Source of the DNA: Hymenolepis diminuta
Lineage: Eukaryota; Platyhelminthes; Cestoda; Cyclophyllidea; Hymenolepididae
DNA: 64,000 bases
Direction of reading: 5' to 3'
NCBI GenBank assembly: GCA_900708905.1
Contig: CAADRB010000041.1
Location: forward strand, 777,849-841,848
The notes beneath the pieces are model-generated. The model worked only from the letters and a program-made list of their open reading frames with translations. It had not been told where the DNA came from and did not search any database. Below are positions 13,201 through 31,582 of the stretch, piece after piece; the stretch's first letter is position 1, and every line of letters starts with the position of its first letter. A program made the position numbers and the translations under genes.

Positions 13201-16200
13201 TAATCCTCTATTGATTTATACAGATACAATCCACGTCAGCCTTTTCTCTCTCAAATCGGAATTTTGGCAGTTCGAGGTTGCGAAATTGAGGGTCAAGTAG
13301 ACAAAGCCGGAAAACTTGTTCCCGACGAGGAACGATTTGGTCTGGTCCCTGGAAAAGGTAGGCACTTTCGTTATAACTGTCCGAATTTCGACTTTCATAT
13401 TTTTTAATTCTTATTAATAGAAATTTAACTACAGTTGTGAAGAGATTGGTGGTTAGTGGATCAGCGAAAAGTTTGTTTGTAGAAGTCAACTTAAAATTTG
13501 TCTTTCAGTTCTTATATAATATCTGTATGACATAATTCCTTACGATTATGATCATTTCACTTATTCTGCCAATGAACTTTAACATTTTAAGAAGAAAGTG
13601 ACTGGAATGATCAGTGAGATATGGTAAAATGTGTGCTTATAAATTCGAGAGGTCTTAGGCCCCTAAACACGTTCACTCAGTGTTCCAAAAAGTTGTTTTA
13701 CCTTTGTCATTTAAATCCTTCTGCAGAATCTTTTGATATTGCCTTAACTGCTCCAACCTGGCGGATCAGTCTGGACGCTTGTCAGTACCAGCAGGATATA
13801 ACACGTCTTCGTGATGAGAAGAACCGTGGTAAGGCGATTCATGTACAAATAGCCCGGGCGAAACGAGAGGGCAGACCTAAGGATTACATCGATGACTTGG
13901 AAAAGAAGGCTTTTGAGGCAGAAGCTGCTTCTCCTGAAGACATCTACGACACTTTCAATGTCCTCGTACGCAGAAAGCCAAAGGAGAATAACTTTAAAGC
14001 GGTTCTGGACACTATTCGGTAAGCCTTTATGTTTCAATGGATTTACTTTTATGATAGTGCAACCTAGATACCACCAAAATAGAACGAAGAAGATGGGCTA
14101 ACCTATAGCTCTTTCAAACTAACTTCATTACAACGAAGTAGAAAATAGATGGAGATACACTTATTTAGAAAAAATAGAAGGGAAAAGTGGCTACTTAAAA
14201 AAAATAAGGCTCAATATGACAGAATTAAATAACAAAGACATACTGAAGGAAGAGAAATGAGTCATTGGCAATACAATATGAAGTTCGATATGGATTTGAT
14301 AAGAGGTAACAGTGGGACGTAGATAAGGAGAAATCCACTATGATACTAGCCGATACATAGTGTTGGAAACGTGGACTAAATAGATTCTTATTAAGGAACA
14401 TCATATAGAAATGGTAAGTATGAAAGGGCATAAAGTCTATAAGTTATTATGAAAGATGGAAGTAAGAACCAAGGAGTATGAAGTACAAAGGGTGTGGGAA
14501 AATGACCAACTTGCATCACGACCACAATTCTCTACCTCGAGCAAGCGGGCATGAAGCTAAATATATCCTTATCCAATCGTTGGCCACATTGACCTCTCAA
14601 ATCAGCTTCCTCACTGGTCTACCCTGCCTGCAGGCGTGCGTTAGTTGGGTTGTGGGCCAACTTCTAACGAGCTTTATGACTTTCACTATAATACTATGAT
14701 GGATAGTTTTATTCGATAAGAAACTGCAGCCTTAGAGTGATTAGTGGAGATAGAACAGTTTCGTTAAACTAGTTCTCTTCCATTTTCATCTTGTTTACCA
14801 CAACTAGATTAGAAGAAACAGAATTCTTGTATTAGGTGGGAGATGTTTGACTTATAGGCATCGAGTGGTAAAAGTCTGCGGATTTAAAATATTCCAGAGA
14901 AACGATGAATGTGAAACGTTTGTTAACAGGAATGTTTTTATAAGAAACTTAAATGCTGGGTTAACATAAAGATCCTGAAGAATTGAATTTGAAATGGGCT
15001 GTGGGATTGGAAGTTTCTTATGTGAGTTCTTTATATTCTATTAAAATCATATTTAGAAAAATTACATCGGCAGTTTGGTAACTTTTGATATCAATCTGTT
15101 GATGAATAGGGATGACATTATGGTGGGTTATGTCTTATTCATTCTTCCTTATTTTAATATTTGAAGCTTTCAAAAAATTGGAAATCATTGAACTCACTTC
15201 TGAAATGTTAGCATTTTCCTTTTTTTCCGACAACGTTCTTGTCTCTAGTTTCGGAGACTCGAGCAAAAACGGTCAAATTCACTGCTTAATTCCTTATCTA
15301 TATTTTGAGTGAGAAGCTCGCATTCGATCGCCCCTCTTATTGGTCAAAATTAAGCAGTGAGGTTGGCCATCCACATCACTGGACATGCACCAATGCGCAT
15401 CAATCTCGTGACCTCTGACTTAGCAAAAGTTCGGTGATTCTCCTACTCAACTATCTACCTTTATGTTCTCTTGTAGAGATTTGATGAATACCCGTTCAGT
15501 TGTACCTGACTGGCTCCTGGATCTTCTTATGGGCTATTTGGATCCAGCTGCTGCACACTTCTCGCGTCGACCAGATTTCTACGAACCTCGACAGAATTGG
15601 TTTGACACCTTCCTTTCAGCCGAACATGTTCGAAAGGCATTCCCGCAGTACAATGTAAAGTTTGTTGATGCTCGATATAGATCACAGGAGAGGGCTTCTG
15701 GAGAATTTGATGGTAAGCGGTATAAAATTATACTCCATTTTGATCTGATATTTTTAGCATAAACAAATAGAAATCGGACTTAAGCACTCATCGCTTTTGA
15801 GAACTAAGAGCATCGGTCGTGAAGCCCTCGGAATTTAAGAATATTAATTAACTTTGAGCACTGAATTTCATATTATTTTGTGTTAATCTAAGGGGCATAG
15901 TTTGTTCACCCATTACTTAGTCAATATCAGTAACTGTTTAAATAGTATATCCCTAAAAATAAATTCAGGATCGTCGGATGATATTGCCTATCTCATTTTG
16001 CACCATGGATGTTATTAGTGTTTAAATCAATTTTTAAGAAGAGGAAATGAGCAGCAAAGTAGGATTCCGTTAGTTTTAATTATAGTGATTTTATGCACCC
16101 ATTTTAATAGACAGGCAAATCTGACCACTAATGTTCTAAACTTACAGGAAAAATTGGTTCATTTCCGTAAACGAGCTGTAAAAGAAAATGAGCATATTCC

Positions 16201-19200
16201 TCTGATTAGAGTGGATTTTTTGCTTGAAGGCATCGACTCTATTGGACGTCAACACGAACCTCAACTGTATATACAGTGAATTTTTAAAAAAAATCTTTCA
16301 ATCGGTCATGTATTCAGTTATCATTGTAGTCTCAAACCTAATTGTACAATTTCCCACCCTAAATGTTCCTCGTACGTCCCTAAAAGTGCAGTTTTATCAT
16401 TTTGGATCCATCCACTTAAACGGCTCCTGATGTAAGGTTTGGATTTAGTCCCTCCTATTTATGTTAGTTCTCCAAATCCATGTAATATAAAATTTTACTT
16501 AAAATGGTTCTTGGACAGATTTACCACAAAGCTGCATTAACCGAACTCTGAGTTTCCCGCCACACGACAAGTCGAACTGAGTATGATTGACTTCCCTTGT
16601 CGTCAAACGTGTCTAGTTTGTCTCTTTAATCAGTTTTAATCGAAGCAGTATTACGCAATGCAATCGAGATAAGACATGTTCTATCTAGAATCTCCTGTAC
16701 AAAATACGTGGTTCCCGGTAAGTTTAAGTGACTGTTTTTTTCATCTTTTCCCTTTTTTCAGCTTCCGATCCTCCTCCTCCCTACCGCTTAACCTTCCCAC
16801 CGCTTGGGGAAGATCCCACAACCCTCGTCGAAGCTTGCTTGACAGATACCGCAGACTCCAAACCACATCCCTCTGAAGAGGCAGTGGCATCTCTTGACTC
16901 CAAACCATCATTGATAGTTGAGTCATACACTCCCGTGGGCAGTCAAGTCCCTTGGGACCTTCTCACTGTGGACTGTCCCACTTGGCTCCCTGGATCCACG
17001 TCGACAGGAGTGAAACCTGGCAATCGCATCGCTTTCACACCGCGTCAAATAGAGGCGATTCGCGCAGGCATGCAACCGGGTCTCACTATGATTGTGGGTC
17101 CACCCGGTACTGGTAAAACGGATATTGCCGTACAGACCATCCACAATCTCTATCATAACTATCCTGGCCAGAGGTAGGTCACCCACTACATTCATTTTCC
17201 ATATATTTGTGCTCACTGACCTATTATTTTAAGATAGATTCTGATTTTCAAATGTACCCTTGGTATACTCACCGAATCTTTGTGTTTTAAACTGCCTATC
17301 AGTGTGTCGTAATGGTAGTAATTGAACTGTTTGAAAGATACTATTTGATATATCAGATGAGGGAAGCATTAATCTTAAAGAACTGACAGAAGAGGTTCCT
17401 TAATGAGTATTGCAACTTAATTAAAGGAGTTTTAGGTTATTTTATGTAGTTCTTCATTAGCCAAATTTCGTTCTGAAATCTCCTCTGTCAAAATGAGGAA
17501 GAGCGTTAGACCGGAAAAATACGATGAAAATTAAGCATCGGATTTCGAACTTCAACGTTTTTTGATGAATGTCTATCAATGATAAGTTATGCATATCCTT
17601 GATTTTCTTCTACTCTAAGTGTGAATTTGAGATGATAAATAACTTTCACCAGTTTAACATATTAAGAATTACATACCAACAAACCCAAAAGAACCTAAAG
17701 AACCACGTCTTGACTAGATCACAGGCGTTTGTGCCAGTTACAAGTGCTTAGATAAACAGGATACCATTGATGACAGGTGGGAGTTAAGTCACCTCATTTT
17801 GAAGATGGTTAATCATGTGGCCAGACGCCGAACACTTGTATACCGTTGTTCTATAGTTGACTATCACAAAACATGCAATTTGGGAAAGTTAAAAGAATCA
17901 CAGGTAATCGTGACGTCTGTAATGTCCTATAACATATAAAATGATTATTCGTGATATAAACTAGAATATATGTGAATAGTAGTCGTTTAAACACCGAAAT
18001 ACTAGTTTGGAAAATGTGTTCCTATCTTTATTACGTTCACTTATTATAACTGTGGAACTGAATGTTTAGTTATTTCTTCAGTATCCCCTCCACTATACCA
18101 CTATTATTTTTTCGATACTATTTGCTAAGTGTCTGATGTCTTAAAAGAGTTAAGGTGGGCAGTTATGCTAACATTTCTATGCTTATCTTTATATAGAATT
18201 CTAGTAGTGACCCATTCTAATCAGGCCTTGAATCAGGTGTTTGAGAAGATTATAGCTCTGGATATTGATGAACGCCATCTACTTCGTTTGGGTCATGGTG
18301 AAGAAGCCCTGGCAACTTCGAAAGATTTCTCCCGTTACGGTCGTGTTGATTTCATTCTCTCCAGACGTATTGAATACCTGCAGAAGGTAAGAGGTCTCCA
18401 GTAAACTAAATTAAACCAGATGAGTAAAAGATATTCAGTTTGTCTTGGCGTATTTTGTAGGTTGTGCTTCTTCGCAAGAGTTTGGAGCTTGAACAGATTA
18501 CAGTAACAGGCGAGGATGCAGCCAAAGAATCAAACCCTCTAGTCAAGGAGATAGAAGAGAATGCCCACCAGTTGTTCACTTGTGAAACTGCGCAGTATTT
18601 CTTGCTCCAAGAAGTCCTTCCTCGCTGGGAGAAGTTCATTGGAGAAGCTGCAAAGTTGCTGAAAGGTGGTGAGGGTAGCGAAGTATTGACTAGTGAATCC
18701 GCCTCTTCGGATTTTGTGGCGAATAATTTCCCCTTTAATTCCTTCATCACGGGTTTTACTAATCCACCGAAGGATCTTATCAAACGCATCTTCCCTGTAA
18801 GTTAATGGTCATTTCTTCTTATTACAATTAATGGCTTTCTTGTTCGATTCGATTTTCTTCGGCTATGTATAGGGTCGGAACTTGGCCGCGGATCTTTCGA
18901 TAGCGCGCTCCTGCTTCCGTGCCATTTCAGCCATCTTTAACACTCTGGAGGAGTTTCGCGCCTTTGAACTAATGCGTACGGGTTTGGAGAGGGCTAATTT
19001 CCTGCTGACCCAAGAGGCCAAAATAGTTGCCATGACGTGTACCCACGCTGGTCTCAAACGCCGTGATCTAGTCCAACTCGGTTTCACCTACGATACCATA
19101 ATCATGGAGGAAGCTGCTCAGATTTTGGAGATTGAAACCTTTATCCCTCTACTCCTTCAAAACCCTGATATCTCCGGATGCAATCGTCTCAAGCGTTGGA

Positions 19201-20980
19201 TTATGATTGGCGATCACAACCAACTCCCTCCAGTTGTCAAAAACCAGGCATTTAATAATTTCTCCAATATGGGCCAGTCGCTATTCACTCGAATGGTGAA
19301 GTTGGGCGTACCGACTATTCAGTTAGATGCACAAGGTCGTACACGACCATCCATTGCGCGACTGTATAGCTGGCGTTATGAGCGTCTCGTGGATATCGAA
19401 CATGTCATCTCGAGACAGGAATACAATCTTTGCAATCCTGGCTTCAGATATGAATACCAGGTTATCAATGTAGAGGACTACAAGGGTAAGTGTTCAGCTG
19501 AAGGATGATCTCTAATAGCCTGGTCAAGTTGATTAGATTTTAGGACTTTGGATTGGAAGGGGGATATGGTTTTGAAATTTTGGATTTATTCTCTAACCAG
19601 TATTGTTAAATCAACTCAAATTTAACGACACTCACTGTATGTTCCAATCGTTTTTGGATGCTTCTTAAGATTAGCTGTTGGTTGGACATGTCTTTTCTGT
19701 TTGGTTTTAATCTGACAATGTTTGTGGATGATGCCCTTTAGGTGATGAGAAATGCTAATGCAATCTCTTATCTTCAACGGATACTCCTATTCAATGTTAC
19801 CTAAATTATCAGTAATGATAGTCTAAATAAGGCTTTATAATAAGACAGACAGATAAAACAAAAATATTAAAGGGTACAAAAAAGCCACAATGTTTACTTC
19901 TGTTTCTGTTCGAAAGATGCGTTGTTGTTATAAAACTGGTAAGGTCGCCAAAGGATATAATCATCATTATTTACATGTGTATTGCTGTTTTAGGTGTTGG
20001 AGAATCAGAACCAAGTCCGTTCTTCTATCAGAATTTGGCTGAGGCAGAATACGTCGTGGCAACTTACATGTACATGCGAATTCTCGGCTATCCTGCAGAC
20101 CGAATTACCATTCTCACCACATATAACGGTCAGAAACATCTCATTCGTGATGTAATCAACGCCAGATGTGCTTCTAATCCGCTTTTCGGGAAGCCCAAAT
20201 CCGTCACAACTGTAGATAGGTTCCAAGTATGTTTTCACTGATGCGTCTGGGTATCACTAGAATGGGTTTTGCGATTAACTATATTTTGTTTGTCTATAGG
20301 GTCAGCAAAACGACTACATACTGGTGTCCTTGGTTAGGACCCACACCGTGGGTCATCTTCGAGATGTGCGCCGTTTAGTTGTGGCGTTATCTCGTGCTCG
20401 ACTGGGTCTCTACATCTTTGGACGTGTTGATCAGTTTGCCAACTGTCAGGAGCTTCGTCCAGCATTTGATCGTCTCCTCGGTCGACGTGGTCTTGGACCA
20501 GATGGGGAGGTCAGACCCACTAGACTTCATCTCGCTCCCTGGGAAACGTGGAAAGATCCTAGGCACTCGGCTTCGGCTGACTTACGCCCTATGAAGGGCA
20601 AGCTGTCCCAAGAGCCAGTTGTTATTAACGATATGCCAACGATGGCTACTTATGTCAGTAAACTCTATGAAGAACGTGTGAAGGAGATGATTGCCAGATA
20701 TAATACGATGAAGGGGGTTCGCAAGCCAATTGCTCCACGGATTGCCCAAAAGGAAGTTGTGCCTGCTGAGTCTGCTGAAGCTAAACCAGAACCTGAAAAA
20801 ATCTTGCCGATTGCGAAGATGGATGTGGAAGAAGAGGGACATTCAAGCTCTGAGGAGGAAGAGGAAGCCCATCATGAACCTATAGCTGCAGAAGTTTCAG
20901 AAAGCACTGTTCCATCGACGCTGAATTTTGAAGTGAAAACTGAAGAACATGGGGAAAAAGAAACGAGTGATACGAAGTGA
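7231..20980 (+). CDS. AQR: RNA helicase Aquarius (intron-binding protein 160), spliceosomal SF1 helicase
   Basis: Aquarius binds the intron upstream of the branch site in the spliceosome, in the XAB2/ISY1/PPIE (intron-binding) complex in the nucleus. Exons: 7231-7533, 7614-8066, 8143-8414, 8917-9223, 10400-10633, 12165-12448, 13224-13357, 13727-14018, 15477-15712, 16762-17173, 18197-18386, 18461-18796, 18873-19485, 19994-20226, 20300-20980. All junctions are GT-AG and keep phase. The sum is 4980 nt, or 1659 residues (human about 1485). The N-terminal armadillo-like part carries [15 protein letters not shown] and [21 protein letters not shown]-type and [13 protein letters not shown] blocks follow. 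Helicase motifs: Walker A GPPGTGKT (951-958), motif II EEAA (1230-1233), GDHNQLPP (from 1264), TVDRFQGQQND at the exon 14-15 junction, and ALSRAR (1462-1467). The tail is long, acidic and Glu-rich. Odd: an extra charged segment near residues 686-725, and two equivalent donors at the end of exon 3. Confidence 0.97.
9320..9430 (+). repeat. tRNA-derived SINE-like copy in AQR intron 4
   Basis: Contains AAGTCGGAGGTCACGAGTTC (9339-9358), then AATGCTTATCGGTCATC and AATGGTTAAACCTTGCC. These match, in order, the reverse complement of 34040-34285 (AAGTCAGAAATCACGAATTC, GATGCCTATCGGTCC, CTGGTTAAATTGGGC). The GAGTTCAATGC core fits a polymerase III B box. Ends are approximate. Confidence 0.65.
12690..12845 (+). 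repeat. SINE-like copy (tail half) in AQR intron 6
   Basis: GAGCTCATCAGAGTGGCTCC at 12781-12800, followed by AGAGTGCTG and CCAACCAATATTTG, matches the tail of the 34-kb copy read on its - strand (CTCATCAGAGTGGCTCCAGG, then GTTGGTCAACGCTTTCC). The tRNA-like head is barely recognisable here. Confidence 0.5.
15320..15435 (-). repeat. SINE-like copy in AQR intron 8, inverted
   Basis: Read on the - strand it gives GCTAAGTCAGAGGTCACGAG, then ATTGATGCGCATTGGTGCATG. This is the same head-and-B-box block as the copies at 9.3 and 34.2 kb. The tail is diverged. Confidence 0.6.
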
Positions 20981-21894
20981 ACGTTTTTTCTTGTATACAT
21001 AAATTCGTTTAATAATTGTAAATCCACTTAACTTTTTATATTGTTTTTTTTTGCTGATGGGTTCAAGGCCATGGGGATAAGTGTGCAATACTGAGATTGA
21101 TTAGTATAAATCATTAATCGTTTAGTTATAAAGCTAGGCGAACAAGTTTTTGTGCGGCTTTGAGATCTTAAGTTAGGGTGGGGGAGAAGGAAATTCAGGT
21201 TGTAGAGAATAGGATTTCCAGTGGCTCGTTGGATATTTGTACTTGGTATTTGTCTGCGTAAGTAGTCAGATTTCAGTAGAACTGAATATTCTTCTTCCAA
21301 AATTAAGCAAAGTCATGTGATCACATTGAGATTCGACTGATAATGACATAACGAATGATTATTTGAGCAACGTTGTCCTCATTATGAGTGAGCTTCTAAT
21401 TATCATGTTTTACTGAGGATGCAGTTTCAAAATAGACATTCTGACAAAAACGTTTCATTTAAGTATAATTATTTTACAGATTTCGAAAATTCCTTCTTAG
21501 GATATTAACTAAATGCAGATAAGTTTTGGATTAATCAATGGTCAAACATTCCTCATTGATCAAGTGGAACTGGTAGTATTAAAAGCTTTAGACTAGAGGT
21601 CGACTTAATAGAACAACTATAAATGGATTAAAATGAGAGCTAGTCGAATACAATTTCTAAGTTATCGGAAATATTTCTGTGAGTACCAATTAATTTTGGG
21701 AAAGAATTGTCTTTGCTGGATAGATTATCCCATTACAATAGAAGATAAACAAGAAACGGTTGTGCCATATTTTATGACGTTTCAATACCATTGCATAATA
21801 TGAACGTTTAAAATTACTTAGAAATGACACAATGTGTTACAGTACATTAATACAGCAAATTGAAAATAAAACTCTGGAATATCATTTGAAATTG
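20981..21894. other. AQR 3' flank, no gene seen
   Basis: AT-rich. It should contain the AQR 3' UTR, but no AATAAA lies within the first 100 bases after the stop. Frames on both strands are short and featureless. Confidence 0.5.
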
Positions 21895-22230
21895 TTTACC
21901 CTCTTAATCATTGGGAAAAATAATAAATTGAAGTATCAGGACCGACTCTTCTTGATTAAAATAATACCGGTCATTAATAACTGAACATCAAAGGCAAGCA
22001 TTAGCTGCAATCCATAGTATGAATCGTGAAACTTGAATTTTGAAGGCGAGCTCCCCATTTAGTAAATATTACACAACCCGAATTCAAACTTTAAATGAAG
22101 TAGACCTCTGATGTTCTGACTTTATCTGTATCTCTTTAATTCCCTCAACATTATTATTTGTAAAAATTTTCACTATCTGATGTCAATCTCCTCATGTATT
22201 AAAATTTGGGGGTGATAATAATAAGCACAA
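21895..22230 (+). repeat. Dispersed ~330 bp repeat (family R2), copy 1
   Basis: Aligns by eye with 25187-25525, 52389-52716 and, inverted, 34310-34610 and 47262-47550. Anchor blocks in order: GGACCGACTCTTCTTGATTA, CGGTCATTAATAACTGAACATC, AGGCAAGCATTAGCTGCAATCC, ACTTGAATTTTG, CCCCATTTAGTAAATATTAC and GATGTTCTGACTTTATCTGTATC. It lies just upstream of the tentative first KIAA0930 exon. Confidence 0.7.
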
Positions 22231-22316
22231 CACTTAAATCCGCTTACTTGGTAAATTTATATGAAGCACTTTGACCTTAAAACACTCCATTGTGAGGCAG
22301 AACATAATATGAATTC

Positions 22317-28550
<6,234 letters not shown>

Positions 28551-29106
28551 CCGGATTGTGTAACATGGTCCAAATTTTGAATGGCTTCTGCGATGTTCAG
28601 CTAAACCATTTTTTCCTCACATTTTATAGAAATGTTTTCAGTAATTCTGTGCTTAATATCTCTCTGTAAATCTATGTCAGTGTTTATTGTTAATTCATTG
28701 TTTTGTTACCAATATATGACTGCTATCTTATATTGATTTTCGAAATATTTAGGGTAATTATTTTACAAATATAATAACAAATTATTGCTTTTCTAGATAA
28801 TGATGCCGTTTTGTTAAATTTACAATAGCCATAATATCATAAGGCTCATGATTTCAAGCTGCAGACGGAAACGAAGGAGAACAGATCTATTACAAGAAGC
28901 CCAAGAGAAAACAACTACATATTCTTATTTTGCATTAAATAAACAAAAAGAATAATATCATTATGTAGGGCTAATACCTTCAAACTTAATATATTGGTAA
29001 AAGCGAAGAATATTTAAAATTTAATCTTAAAATTAATGCATTTCAAGGCAGATATAGCGTCCTGCAATTGAAATAAAGTAGTTGGAAGGAGTAAAAAAAT
29101 AGTGGT
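28551..29106. other. KIAA0930 3' flank, no gene seen
   Basis: AT-rich, with no exon-like frame. TGCATTAAATAAACAAAAAG near 28933 contains AATAAA and could end a long 3' UTR, but nothing ties it to the gene. Confidence 0.4.
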
Positions 29107-29354
29107 AATAAGTCAAGAAAATCATATAGATAGGTCAGTAGAGGGGTGATCGGGGAGCCACTCCAATTTGGTAATAAACAGATGAGGGTATACATACAAA
29201 TGCTTCGTGAGGTGTCAGTCATGTCTGATCGTCAATGTCTGCGCACGAGGATTGGCAGCTGTGCGCAGCTGGATCACTGTGGTGGGATGCTCATGACGAT
29301 ATCATATCAACCTCGATTGCCAGATGTTGAATAACATCGGCTGTCTGTAACAGC
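29107..29354 (+). repeat. R1 repeat, third (single) copy
   Basis: Starts AATAAGTCAAG as copy 1 does, and keeps GAGCCACTCCAATTT, GTATACATACAAATGC, GTGTCAGTCATGTCT and CCAGATGTTGAATAACATC. It ends in a GCTGT/ACAGC hairpin (29340-29344 with 29350-29354) followed directly by AATAAA. It is about 28 nt shorter than the dimer units, with no second copy next to it. Confidence 0.7.
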
Positions 29355-30054
29355 AATAAAATTTGATTCGGTCATTGTCTTAACTGATAAAAGATTCTTC
29401 TTCAGCTGAGAATTACGAATTAATAATCGTATCCATTTTCATATATTTTTGCAAGTCTCTTCTTAAAAAGCACATAATGAGTAGGCAAATAAAACAGGTT
29501 GTCCTAAAGTTGAATACCAAGTCGAAATTGAAAGGAATCGTTTTCGACTTTTTTCAATCGTTCTTCTAAAATTTCTCTTTCTTTCGTCTAATTTTCTGAG
29601 GAGATAAATTGTTATTTACATAAGTTTATAGGGCAATAATGTTTTGAACTTGCTGAAATGCAGATTAACAGTTATATAACTACTTATATGTAGTCTGTGA
29701 AATTTTAAACATCGCAGCAGAGTTTTCACTTATATCTGGATGACACCAAATAAAATAAATTACCGTTCGCAGGTTCATTACAACTTGTGCAATCAATAAC
29801 ACGCTTGTTCAAAAGCGCACATAATAAGACCCAAAAAATTACAGAATATTTTTTCATGACATATTAAAATATCTGCTCAGTTTAAAATATATTATATTGA
29901 AAAAATAATAGACTTATCTTTCATTCTAAAATTAAAATGTAAAAATTAATTTAACGAACATTAAAATATTGTATTTATATGAGGTTATGCTCCAGGTGTA
30001 TGATTGTTCTGGTGGGTCGTTTAGTTTGTGTAGATTTGAATATTTTGCTTAAGG

Positions 30055-31582
30055 ATGGTTAGTCGTTGTATTTACGATGATTCTGAAATTTTAGGCTCGT
30101 CGTTATGACACTCGAACAACGATTTTCTCGCCTGAAGGTATCAAAATATTCTAATTTTAATAAAATGCAGGTCGTTTATATCAGGTTGAGTATGCGATTG
30201 AGGCCGTCGGACATGCGCCAACTTGTATTGGTATCATTGCAAAAGATGGTATAGTTCTTGCCGGTGAAAAGCGTTTCATCAACAAGCTTTTGGACGAATC
30301 CGCCTTCTCGGAAAAGATTTTCAGGATTAGTGATGATATAGCTTGTGCTGTTGCAGGAATTACAGCTGATGCAACCGTACTTATCCAAGAAATGCGCCTC
30401 ATTGCACAAAGGTAAAAGTTTAATATTGTACTATTTGCGTCTTTCTGTCAATAAGGGACTTTATATTAACCATCAAGAATTTGGTGAATAGCCTAGTTTT
30501 AATTTTTTTACAGATATTTTTTAGCTTATCAGGAGCCTATCCCAGTTGAACAGTTGGTCAGCCATATTTGCGATCTCCAACATGGCTATACGATGTATGG
30601 TGGCCGTCGTCCATTCGGTGTTTCTATGCTTTTCGTTGGTTGGGACAAACAATACGGATATCAGCTTTATCAGAACGATCCATCTGGGAACTTCTTGGGA
30701 TGGAAAGCAACCTGCATTGGTTCCAATTCTTCTGCAGCCTCGTCAATTCTTGAGGCGGATTACAGTCCTGAGTGTACATCCGAAGAGGCTGTCAAACTTT
30801 GTGTTAAAGTCCTCTACAAAGCTATGACAATGTCGAAACTTACTTCTGATAAGGTAACCACATGAGAAATTGTTGCCTATTTGATCGACATTATCGTGTT
30901 AATGTTAAGAGTAGAATAGGATTGTATAAATATTAATATCATTCTTAATATACGGAGAAGGAAATGAAATTTAGAGGTTGTGATCGTAACATTTATTACG
31001 TCTAAGTATCTCGTGTTATTTATGGTGCTTCATGTTCTTGAGAATTGCATGATTTGAGACTTTTGTGAGCATTCTGTTTTGTTGAATTTTGGCTTTGAAT
31101 ACGATTGAATGTGAACTTCTTTTTTGTATTTATGCAATCGCAAGTGTCACAAACTTGCAATTCGGTTACTGGGAGAAAACATAAATTTGATCGGTGCTAT
31201 TCACTTCTTTAAAGCTATTGGTAAATATTTTAGTAGCGTTCCATTCTACATATTTAAAATTTAGAATATATTATTCTGCATTAGTTAAATTTATCTATCG
31301 TCCGTTTTTTAATATTCCGCATGTAACTGCATGAATACTACCAGTCACGGGCTGTTTGACCTTATAAGTGAATTGCTATTTTATTGATAAAAAATACTAC
31401 TTATTACATTTAAGTAAACATGTTCTTTCTTTTAGCTTGAAATCGGTCTACTCCAGCGAAAGGATGATAAGACGTATATTAAAATATATCCCCAGAGTGA
31501 AGTTGATGTTCTCATTAAGGAAGCGGAAATTGCCTATCCGAAGACCTCCGATTCTTCATCTAAGGATTCTGAGAAGAAGTAA
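30055..31582 (+). CDS. PSMA4: 20S proteasome subunit alpha type-4
   Basis: A non-catalytic subunit of the outer alpha ring of the 20S proteasome, which gates substrate entry. Exons: 30055-30057 (the ATG alone), 30095-30137, 30171-30411, 30514-30853 and 31436-31582. The sum is 774 nt, or 257 residues (human 261). The alpha-subunit signature [20 protein letters not shown] is at residues 5-24. Further marks are [77 protein letters not shown] and a Lys/Ser-rich tail ending DSEKK. The first two introns are 37 and 33 nt. Odd: the whole coding content of exon 1 is the start codon. The acceptor at 30094 could instead take a spliced leader that carries its own AUG, which would give the same protein. 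Confidence 0.96.

Noticed and set aside
14478..14699. + strand 73-codon frame within AQR intron 8
   Set aside because: No motif, inside a confirmed intron, no splice pair; treated as chance.
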